Below are positions 1-11,700 of a stretch of DNA of 64,000 nt, piece by piece (position 1 is the first letter of the stretch; every line of letters starts with the position of its first letter). The stretch lies in assembly GCF_910592395.1 (NCBI RefSeq), contig NC_088316.1:7190001-7254000 (forward strand), given 5' to 3'. The position numbers were made by a program, and so were the translations under genes. This stretch comes from Lineus longissimus. Lineage: Eukaryota; Nemertea; Pilidiophora; Heteronemertea; Lineidae. The notes beneath the pieces were generated by a model. That model did not search any database, was not told the origin of the DNA, and saw only the letters and a program-made list of their open reading frames with translations.

Positions 1-3000
1 CGATGCGCTACAACCAAAGCGATACAGCTACGCCGCATTAGAATTGCAGTGTGACCTCTTTATTAGTTTATTCATCCACATATCGTCTTATTTTACTGGT
101 GGCGGCCTCTAGTCAGCCTCGTGAAGCCACCAGTAAAATAGACGATATGTCACGCACAAGAATAGTAGCGTGAAGAATACATCGATTCGATAGATTATGA
201 ATCGAGGATTAAGTAGAACTACTTAGTTTGAGCAAATGTGTATTTATTGGGTAGATTTTGATGTTTACATTTTCAACTTTGAGGTTACTGGGACACGCTG
301 ATGCAGTACCTGTTTATATATACTTACTAGTACCAATTTATGGGGTTTTTATATGAGACCTTGATATCTGGCAATTTTTTAAAACCCAGTTATGTGGCAT
401 ATATATATATGCATATATACTAGAAACGTCCACAGTGTGTATATGCCTCGGAGTAATGCAAGTGTCAAATATACCACGTTTTGGACACTAACTATTTCAC
501 TAGCTGCTGTTCGAGACAGTGAATTGTGTAAATATATTTCATTGTTTCCAAAATAGGAAAACCTCACCTTCTCAAGGCGCTGTAATTGTTGGGTGTCACC
601 TACCACTTTTATTGATTAATCTGTAAAAATATTGTATTTGTATTCTGCACCATTTTCTCCTGTTGTATGTCTTCTTGTCTTATCTGTCTGCACTGTATTT
701 TCAACCGATATAAATGTATCTATATGTCCAATAAACTTAATTTGAATTATGAATTTTTGATTTTTTTGTTGAGAACCGGAACCTTATGAGGAAATGCTAT
801 CTGTGACAAAAGACAAGTATAAAGACGGCCTAACTCTACCCTCGGGTTCTTCCTACATTGAGCCACTTTGAACTGTATTACACGCCAAGACCCGACTGAA
901 TTTCCTTTTCCGACGATAAAGAAGAATATCCAGAATTTTGCAGTTAAGGCGTACCGATAAAATATATATACCCCAGTATCAAAATTGCCTCCTCACTGAA
1001 AACACTTGGATATATAATATAATGTGCCATGTATGTTTGCACACAAGGTTATGGTTAGTGTGATGTGCTGCCATCAGACTGAGATAGTAGAACTAATTAA
1101 ACGTAAAAATTGTTGGGCTATGTTACTCTAAGGCTATATATCATACTGGTAGGCCGCCGCCTACCATATAAATCTATATATCAAGCCTGCATAAACGTAT
1201 GCCTCACAATGATATAGCATGCCACTATCAAAACACATCAACATATAGGCCATAATTATATATGGACTACAGTTTCCATCCGAACAATTTGTTTGGATAA
1301 GAACTTATTTCTAGTCTGTTTGACCATAATGTGCTGCCATCTGGCTGAGGACAGAGGTAGCTGAACTCAGTAACAAGTTTGCCTGAATGTGGACGTCACC
1401 CCAAGGTCCTGCGAGAGAACTCAATGTTTTTCCTCTTAAAGGGCGCAGCCAAACAACTCAATAATAGCCATAGTCAAAATAAAAACCCAATTAGTTGGCT
1501 CCCTAATCAACAAAACTTGGGAGGAATGATACAGAGGTTATCACTCCAGGAAGGACAAAGAGTCCTGGTTATCAATCAGGAAAGTAATTCATCAATAATT
1601 ATCATTCTTCTCTTTCACAGGAATTAGGGTGGTAAAACAGTGGGCATGTGTTAGAAGTTGTTGGCCATGACATGACAGTAAAACTTCAATGCATTTCATA
1701 AACATTGCCTCTAACACAGGTGTGTCCCAGCCAGGTTTTCAGTAGGACATATGCGTGGGAGTTCTCAGGCTTTGGGGTCGAATCCCAAACAAGTGCACAT
1801 GGTCTGGAATGGATCCCCTGCACTATTTGTTTCCAACACCGCTTTCTATCTTCCATTGAGGCTATATTTATCATTGTACAGGACTGGACAAACTCTGGAC
1901 ACAAGAAATCAATGAACAGCATTTATTATCAAATTAAAGCTTTTACATGTATATCACGTACATGTAGATTGCACATCTGACATATCTTAAGCAAACAGGA
2001 TTAAATCATCCTAATATCAAGCATTTGAGGTGGCACTGTCTGTATTTAAGATGGCACTTGGCCCAATATTCTCAGGACAATCGATGGTCTTACTCCACTG
2101 ACCAGCAGGACACTGCTACTTTAATTGGAAGCTGCGCAACAAAATGATTGGTAATAGACTGGACGAAACCAGAGCACACAGTCGAATATTGAATCTCCAA
2201 TATGATAAAATGAACACAACCTTTTTGGAGCGAGCAACAGATGACAGGGCTTTCATAACCTGCTTATAGACGTGATTTGAAAATGCGCGCATGAAATTCA
2301 GAAGTACTTGCCAAGTAAGCTCTCATTAACTTCCTCACGTTGTAATCCAACAAATCAGGATAAAATTGACCCTTGCTTATCACAAATGTAATGACAAAAC
2401 ATCATCCACAAAATAATTCAGCAACATACTCTGTGCTTATTAAACAAGCCTATTATAAACCAAGAACTATTTGTGTGCCTTTTTATGTGTTTTGGGTTTC
2501 AATAATTGTGAATTACATGTAAAGTTCTATGCAAAAAGTAAGATCAAATGGAATGAAACTGAACCCTATCTCCAAAACACTATCCTAAATAGAAAAAAAA
2601 TTGAAAAAATGCTAAAGGTTATGCACATTTCTTGGTTTACAGTATTGTTATAATTACTCAAAAATAATGGAAGCATTTGGCTTTTTGTTGATGACGTATT
2701 AGGAGACTGGAGTATGCGACTTGCATACCATGTTTGAGACACACCACATCATCGATGACGTGACCACACACATTAGGCCACGAACACATCACTTCTAGTG
2801 GCAAAGACAGGTAAGTGATACCAATACCAAAATTACTTAGGTGAGAAACACAGCTTTGTGTCAGGATTACAATGTTTTTAAGTTCAATGTAAACAAAACC
2901 CATTAGAAGATATTCACAGCAGCAGCACCAAGTATGGGGGGGGTCGAAAATCTGTGAAAGAATATTTTAGCAACTTACAGACACCTGGCGAAATTTGTAA

Positions 3001-3194
3001 ACATGTTCTGCAAAAGAAATTTTCACGGAATACATTATTTCCCACCAGAGAAATATGCCCCACAACAAAGGTTTCATTTTAAGAATACTCCACAACTTGA
3101 TAGTAGAACAAGACGTTGGAACTTCCTTGATTGAGCTGAATGTGGATGTAACACACTTTAGATATACCTGGGGGGGGGGGCTCAGTTAGCAAAT
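1..3194. other. Intergenic, no gene recognised
   Basis: AT-rich intergenic DNA. No open frame here looks like a known protein. It holds a hairpin at 79-149, a GTGGGGCAT-type short dispersed repeat near 3045-3105 and a G-tract at about 3171-3180. The segment just right of it is the 3' end of the SET/recombinase gene, so 3000-3194 probably contains that gene's 3' UTR on the minus strand. Confidence 0.6.
79..149. repeat. Hairpin, about 24-bp arms
   Basis: Inverted arms at 79-103 and 126-149 match over 24 bases with one single-base indel and a 22-base loop. It resembles a small palindromic MITE remnant. No target duplication was identified. Confidence 0.7.
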
Positions 3195-5797
3195 CTAATC
3201 TTTGTTATTGTCTGCTCTCATAGCCTCGGTGGACTTTGGCAAGACGACTTTCTGTTTTCCCGTCACCAGGTTGTTCATCTTTGTTCTTATCTGAGCTGGA
3301 GTCCTTGTTCCTCCAAGTTTTTCAGCAACAGCTGCTATTTCAGACCCTGGGGGATTCTTCTTTGCTTTTATGTATTTATCCATGTACCTGAACAATATGC
3401 CATTTTCTTCTTCAGACCATCTTGCTCTCTTAGTTTTGAACATGCCGTCATCAGTGGAAACCATCTTTCTCTTTTGACTGCCATACTTCTGATCATCTGC
3501 AACCCCAGTAGCTGAGCAGCTTGGTTGTGGTTCTCCATCAAATGGACTGCTTCCATCGACATCATCACAAGTAAGTTCCCTGCTCTCTAACTGGTCACCT
3601 CTTTCCAGCTGATCATTTATGGAAACCGGGGGAGGAAGTTCTTCAATGTTAATGGCATCAAGTTTTTTTCCCTGGAACTTATTGATGACACCATTCTCCA
3701 TGGCAATCAAAACACGTGCAACCTTTGCTCGTTCAAGCACTGAGCTTTGCAATCTGTACACGTCAGTGTGGATGTTGACATTATGGCCCATGTGGTCTGC
3801 TACCATCTTCAATTCATTGGCGGACATGTCAATTATTTGTGCAGTGGTGGCCATGTATTTCCTTAATCCCCTGGTTCGGATACTCCCTGGATTTCTGAGC
3901 ATAGGGCATTTGCTCGTTACCACTCGGATTGCTTCACAGCCATCTATGGGTGAATTAATTTCTCTCGGTCTTGAAAACACATATGGGCTGATGATCTTCC
4001 TCTTTTTTATCAAATACTCAATCTGTTCTACCATGTCTGGAGAAAGTAAGATGAAGACTTTGCGAAGTGACCTGGTACTCTTCCCCCTCACCTCTATCAG
4101 TGCCATTCTTTTTGCCAGGACTCTTTCACTGACATCAAGAGATGCTAGTATTTCTTCATTATCCTTCTCGCTCTTTCTCCCTAGGAAGTCACTCACTTTC
4201 AACTCTTCTACCTCGCTCACTCTGCGCTTATTAAACAAGACAATTCTTGTCAACACTAGCTGACTTAGCCATTTCAGATCATCATTAGATTGGTTTGTCC
4301 TCTGCATGGCTTTGCATATAACTGTGGAGAGCCAGTCTTTCAGCCTGACCAAATCCGTTGTAGAAGGAATATTTTCGGACTTATTGATCTTGAGCAACTT
4401 CTGTTTTCTCACACTAACAGAAGCTACATGATTATTCCAATGAGCTTCATATTCTTCCTTGAAGCATCTGGCTTCTCGCTGCATTTCCTCCGAGTCTTCT
4501 CTCATGCCCAAGCTAATCTTAAGAAGATTAGCCTGTTTGATGTAATGGCCGAGCACAATTGCAAGCTGTGGGGAACCACTCTCTGCTGCAAGCTGCTTAA
4601 CAGTTTTCACAACTAATTTGAAATGTTTAGCACTTAAAAAGTAGGTTAATGGTTTCCGAAGAGCCCCCAATCCTTCATTAAGGGCTTTCAGTAGTCTGCC
4701 AAGAGATCGCACCTTTTGGCGAATGTTCATGAGATCTTTTCTCCTCTGGTCTTCGATTTCACCCACTTTACTCAGAACAGATGCAGCAAATTCCCTTATC
4801 AAGGGATCATCAAAGCATATCTTCCTAATCCCTGGGTTAGATTTGGTTTCTTTCATGGCATTGATGAGATCATCAATCATTTCACTTTCTTCGTCAGTTG
4901 AAGATGTGCGCAGAAATGGTTCAAGCATGATTCTTGCATTTCGGAGACAGTTTGTTTCAGGTTGTTCTCCACGTGGTCTGATGGGACAGTTTTTCATATG
5001 AAGCCATAGAGAATCCTTCAAAAAGAAGCCCACGCAGTATTCACATGGCAAAAAATCGTGCGCTTTTCTGTCACGTTTTTCACTTGGCCGCCTGGAAACA
5101 ACAAATTCTCCCTCACCCAATTCAATGCACTTTGCATTGTGCTTGAAGTTCCCCCTATTCTGCAAAAGAAGGAGGGCATTTTTTCTTTCAACAGATTTGA
5201 CAGGAGCCATGAGTGCTGATTTTACATCCAATTCATTCCAATGAACTGCAAGATAGTGAACTGAAATCTTTGATTGGTATCGCCTCTCGCAATAAAGGCA
5301 ATAGTCACTTTTACTATAATTTCTCTTTTCACTTTTGCTATCGCTGTGCTGCGGAACAGTTATGTGTGCAAACTGCATTTTCACCTTGGCCTTAAGTGCC
5401 TCCCCAACATGATCTTCCGCAGCTTCATTTAAATCCATGTCTACACTGTCTGCACTATTTTCCAAGTCACTGCATTGTCTCTTTATATCGCTTTTACCAT
5501 CTCTGTACCGTGGAACACTTTTCTTTGCCTTACGTTTCTCCCCATGATGATCATCAGCTTCGTTGCAGTCCATGGCTTCATCATCTGCACTATTTTCAAT
5601 GATCACAGTATCAGATTCAGAGTCACCATCCGAGTCCGTTAAATCATCGTTCGGTCCCTGCTTATAATCAGGATCCTTTACAGAATCATCGTCATCATCA
5701 TGTTCATTGTAACCAACTGTTGAACCATCACTCTCTGTGGCATGTCCAGAATCCATTGAGGTTTCAACATCAGGTTCATTATCTTTATTCCAATTAG
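3195..5797 (-). CDS. Terminal exon: zinc fingers, Crypton-like YR, SANT
   Basis: Single 2603-bp exon entering in phase 1 after the acceptor TGTATTGCAG. Numbering from the Met at 5756 (853 residues): an acidic N-terminus with DDDDD; a C2H2 finger with Cys153, Cys156, His167, His172; a second finger with Cys238, Cys241, His253, Cys257; a helical region at about 290-480; and a tyrosine-recombinase domain at about 480-690. Candidate catalytic residues are Arg511/512 (NKRRVSEVEEL), Arg632 (TRGLRKY), His658 (DHMGH) and Tyr667. The HxxR histidine is Arg629. A SANT/Myb-like segment lies at about 779-831 (RWSEEENGILFRYMDKYI). The family looks like the Crypton-type YR proteins common in fish and marine invertebrates. 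The exon has no stop over 866 codons, which argues for selection. Confidence 0.8.
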
Positions 5798-8700
5798 CTG
5801 CAATACAGTGAAGAAGACAGATTAAAAGACAAGTGCAGAAAAATTACCCAATGAGGTGCAGAGTGATTGCTCAGGATGGGCAAATGAAATAGTTCATTTA
5901 GCTGAAATGGGAACCATTATAATGCCATATTTGCCAGCAAAACTAACCAGCACAAAAATCCACCATTCATTATCAATCTCTGCTCCCTTTTAACTCTTTT
6001 GCAAGCACAATGCTCTAACCTTCTGCTTTACCGCACCCGGTACACTTTCCAGGCATCCTCGGATCCAGGCCTTCTCAGGGAAGTTTTAGGTCAACACATG
6101 CACATAACATGTAAATACATGGAAGTGGAGCTCATAATTGTGGGGCATTAGCAGTTTATATATGTCCCACACCTGAACTATGCCCCAAATGTAAGTCTCT
6201 CTGTCAGGGGCCAAGATTCAGCAACCATAAAACAGTATCTCTACCCTTGAAATTGAATGTAAAACTAGATTGCCAGATACTCATCGTCCCAGAACCAGGT
6301 CATACACTGACTGACCATGTATCTTTGTAATGACAGCAGGTAGTGTGTGGACTCATTTTGCTCGATGATTAACTCCCTCTAGTCTACAGACACAGGATGC
6401 CCCTGGCCGAGTTCACCAATTAATCGAAGTACCTGTTGCTTTCACATGATCACATGGTCATGAAAGCGGTGAAAACTACAACCAAGTTTCCATTGTTCGT
6501 GATTCATGTGGAAATAAATCAGATGCTATCTATTCTCCAGCTTGAAAAGGTTTACACCACTGGCTAGGAATGTCTCTGGTTAGGGTGAGACAGATCACTC
6601 AATAGTGCAAAAGCATTCTGATGGCAAAAAAGACTGAAGGCCACGGTGAACCTGCCACGGCAACAGAGAGGATGAGCAAACCATTCAGCGAATGTAAGGT
6701 GAGTTATGTGCACGAGGGAATTGAGGAAATCTTGCTGGTAGACAATATCAAGTGGAATGGATGGATGGAATGGGGTAACCAACCCATTAAAACCACTGTC
6801 CAGCTATTGATGGTGGATGAATAGAAATGACAACCTCAACAATGCCCTAGACACGAATTGGAATACATCTTTGAGAACCCACAATTGTTATAACAACAGA
6901 TTTATCCATCAGGGGAGATGACACAGCATGGGGTGGAATAGTCTGGAAAGAAGGCAATACCGTTTTTCAGAAAGTGAAGTGCTACAAGACACCCTAGTCT
7001 GGTTGTCACGTAACACGAAGTTATATGAAATGTCCAGGGGACATTGTGCTCACCTGGGAATGATTAAGTGGGAGACAGTATTCAAGGCCTACACCCCCTA
7101 AAATTCAAGGTAGAATGTAACCATGACAACACAAATTGGAATCAAGATCAATTGGCGATGATTTTTTGTATGTCAAGTCATGTTGTTATAAGACAGCCAC
7201 ACACCAAGTTTCAACTTCCTAGGCTCAAAGGTAAGCAAACGTGCCACCATCATTGTTGACGGATGATGATGACGCCGACAGACTGCTGTGTACATAGCCA
7301 CTTCAAACAAAAATACCTGTAGACCTAATGGAATGTCCAATTAACTTCTAAGTAAACAAAGGGCTAGCCCAGGAGGCGAGATCAAAATTTTGTGGCCAAT
7401 TGTCTTTTCTCTGATACATACTGGTAGGCCTATGGATATAATATATCATTTAAGTGCTGGCCGATGGCATGATGGAAAAATCTAGAAGGTTGGAGAAGAA
7501 AGCAGAGTAGAGCTGTGCTTGCTTCATGTCTCATAGTCTTGCTGATGAGCGAGCACCCATCGCAAGTGCAAGAGTTGATGTAGGCACATGGCTAGGGCAA
7601 TTAGGTTAAACCACATTTGGATTGAAAAGGTGATCACAGGCACAGATCTATGATAACCATTCTTCCCTTTGCAGATACTTCTCTTAGTAGGACACCCTCT
7701 CTACTAGGGGCAGTAGTGATGGTCCCAAATTGAATAATTTCTATACAACTTGACTTCTGTAATCAGGACACCTCCCTATCAAGGACAGCATTTCTCAGTT
7801 GCAGAGGTGTCCTTTTTTAAATAGAGAGGATCTGCTGTTTGCCACTCTGACTGCTTAATATAGCACTCAAAAACAAACTCACCATGTGTGTCTTCAAGCT
7901 CCTCATCAGGGCCATCAATGTCCATATCATCTGCAGAGATGCCAGCAGAGGCTTCCAATGGTTGCTTTTCATCTGAAAATATTATAAACTCTAAATAACA
8001 AAACAGTGAAATGGTCAAAGCATTTATGGTAATCTTTCAATGAATGAAACCTTCCTTGTGGGGCATTTCCAAATGTGGGGCATATATCAGTAATGGGTGG
8101 TTTAAAACACAAGGACCACAAAGGTCTGGAGCTCAGCTGAAGCAGTTGAGACAATAGGTGTAATTATTGGAACTTCCCTTTGCAGACACCTTTCTTAGCA
8201 GGACAGTCAGTCCTGTGTACAACTAGGGGCAGTAGTGATGGTCCCATATTGAATCATTTCTATACAACTTGACCTCTGTAATCAGGACACCTCCTTATTA
8301 AGGACAGCATTTCTCAGTTGCAGAGGTGTCCTTTTTTAAATAGAGAGGATCTGCTGTTTGCCACTCTGACTGCTTAATATAGCACTCAAAAACAAACTCA
8401 CCATGTGTGTCTTCCAGCTCCTCATCAGGGCCATTAATGTCCAGATCATCTGCAGAGATGCCAGCAGAGGCTTCCAATGGTTGCTTTTCATCTGAAAATA
8501 TTATAAACTCTAAATAACAAATCAATGAAATGGTCAAAGCATTTATGGTAATTTTTCAATGAATGAAACCTTCCTTGTGGGGCATTTCTAAAATGTGGGG
8601 CATATATCGGTAATGGGTGGTTTAAAACACAAGGGCCACAAAGGTCTGGAGCTCAGCTGAAGCAGTTGAGACAATAGGTGTAATTATTGGAACTTCCCTT

Positions 8701-11700
8701 TGCAGACACCTTTCTTAGCAGGACAGTCAGTCCTGTGTACAACTAGGGGCAGTAGTGATGGTCCCATATTGAATAATTTCTATACAACTTGACCTCTGTA
8801 ATCAGGACACCTCCTTATTAAGGACAGCATTTCTCAGTTGCAGAGGTGTCCTTTTTTAAATAAAGAGAATATGTTGTTTGCCACTCTGACTGCTTGATAT
8901 AGCACTCAAAAACTAACTCACCATGTGTGTCTTCCAGCTCCTCATCAGGGCCATTAATGTCCAGATCATCTGCAGAGATGCCAGCAGAGGCTTCCAATGG
9001 TTGCTTTTCAACTGAAAATATTATAAACTCTAAATAACAAAACAGTGAAATGGTCAAAGCATTTATGGTAATTTTTCAATGAATGAAACCTTCCTTGTGG
9101 GGCATTTCCAAAATGTGGGGCATATATCGGTAATGGGTGGTTTAAAACACAAGGACCACAAAGGTCTGGAGCTCAGCTGAAGCAGTTGAGACAATAGGTG
9201 TAATTATTGGAACTTCCCTTTGCAGACACCTTTCTTAGCAGGACAGTCAGTCCTGCGTACAACTAGGGGCAGTAGTGATGGTCCCATATTGAATCATTTC
9301 TATACAACTTGACCTCTGTAATCAGGACACCTCCTTATTAAGGACAGCATTTCTCAGTTGCAGAGGTGTCCTTTTTTAAATAGAGAGGATCTGCTGTTTG
9401 CCACTCTGACTGCTTAATATAGCACTCAAAAACAAACTCACCATGTGTGTCTTCCAGCTCCTCATCAGGGCCATTAATGTCCAGATCATCTGCAGAGATG
9501 CCAGCAGAGGCTTCCAATGATTGCTTTTCATCTGAAAATATTATAAACTCTAAATAACAAATCAATGAAATGGTCAAAGCATTTATGGCAATTTTTCAAT
9601 GAATGAAACCTTCCTTGTGGGGCATTTCTAAAATGTGGGGCATATATCGGTAATGGGTGGTTTAAAACACAAGGGCCACAAAGGTCTGGAGCTCAGCTGA
9701 AGCAGTTGAGACAATAGGTGTAATTATTGGAACTTCCCTTTGCAGACACCTTTCTTAGCAGGACAGTCAGTCCTGTGTACAACTAGGGGCAGTAGTGATG
9801 GTCCGAAATGGAATCATTTATATACAACTTGACTTCTTTAATCAGGACACCTCCTTATTAAGGACAGCATTTCTCAGTTGCAGAGGTGTCCTTTTTTAAA
9901 TAGAGAGGATCTGCTGTTTGCCACTCTGACTGCTTAATATAGCACTCAAAAACTAACTCACCATGTGTGTCTTCCAGCTCCTCATCAGGGCCATTAATGT
10001 CCAGATCATCTGCAGAGATGCCAGCAGAGGCTTCCAATGGTTGCTTTTCAACTGAAAATATTATAAACTCTAAATAACAAAACAGTGAAATGGTCAAAGC
10101 ATTTATGGTAATTTTTCAATGAATGAAACCTTCCTTGTTGGGCGTTTCCAAAATGTGGGGCATATATCGGTAATTGATGGTTAAAACACAAGGGCCACAA
10201 AGGTCTGGAGCTCAGCTGAAGCAGTTGAGACAATAGGTGTTCATACATCACCCCCTATCTTACATAAATGAAATGGTCTTACACCAACAATGGCATGAAG
10301 AGGAGAGAATCACCAATGGACAATAACTGCTGCATTTGTACTGGTACCAAGTTTGAGGTTTGAAGCGACAGTCAGGTAGTGGTCACAAAACATACACTCT
10401 TTGTCCAACGAGGTTGCTGTTTCAGAAGACTTTGACCTCAGTGACCTTGAAAAGTAGGTCAAATAAAAACCCAAAAGATATGTGATGTACCCTTGCTAGA
10501 AGTACCTACTACCGTACCATATATTTTTTCAAAATATTCGAACAAGTATCAAGGGAGATATCGCACATTTTCACTTTTCACATTTGATGGCTCCCTGGTG
10601 GCCAACCTATGAAGCATATAAGGCCGCAGTTCGGTCTCCGAGTAGGGGTCATTCAGGGGCACATTTGTACCAAGTTTCAGTTCAGTGGCTTTTGAAACGT
10701 GCCACCCATGTCTAACGATGGACCCTTTGTCATGGTATTAAAAGGCTCAAATGAGAACACTTGCGCAAACCTGAGAATAGTGTTTCGCTGATTAAGTGTC
10801 AGACAGTGTTCGTTTTGTGCCTGCCATCTGTGATTTACTGGCTATCAAGTATAAATATGCTATTGTAAAAGCATATCAATTGTGCCTGACAAAGTGTTAC
10901 ATGTGTTTAGCACTGGCAGCAACTGTCCCATCCATGACAAATCACAGTTCAAAATATTTTTATCTTTATATACCTTCCTCCAGATTGTTACTGTCCGGTC
11001 TATTCTTTGATTTTTTAAACTTCACAAGAAGGATTTCGGCACTCTTCCTTGTTTCTTCATCGTGACTTTTTGTACACTGTAAAAGAAAGGACAGGATTTC
11101 CCAGAAATTTTCTCGAACTTCTTAATTTTGCAGCCTTTGCGGAATGATGAATGGAGTCGAGTGGAGTATCCTCCAATCTAAATGAAGCGCGGGAGTCTAC
11201 CAGTACCAGAACTGGTAATTTTATTACCGGTATTGATTTTCTGACGTTCGGTCGGGTCATGTGGCTGATTTGTGCTAAACCTTTTGTTCAACCTCTGCGA
11301 TTGGAACAAATAACACTGGGCATGACCCCTTAGTATGGGCACATAAATCGATACTGAATCCAGATTCGTTTTACCTGGGTGCATTAGCGTAGCTTCTTCT
11401 CTCAAGCTTTATTGCACGAGAAGTGTGTTTAAGACAGTTCATTATGTTTACATCAGAATCAGATCTGAATGCATTCCTTTCATCTGCCATCTAAATGGCC
11501 CTTTTATGACTCACCTCGTTAAATGTTAACAAGAGTTGAGGGACGTTTTCGAGGCCAATTAAAAATTCTGGTGTTGCTTCTATTTGTTGGATTATCATAC
11601 TTAAGGTCCTCCTGGTAAAGAGTTTTGCCTGCAAGTACAAAAAGGTTAGGTATGATTATAAAACTAAACAGAATTAACAACTTTTAATAGGCTTTGTGGA

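Noticed and set aside
3619-4616. Plus-strand open frames of 108-214 codons
   Set aside because: Antisense shadows of the terminal exon with recombinase motifs.
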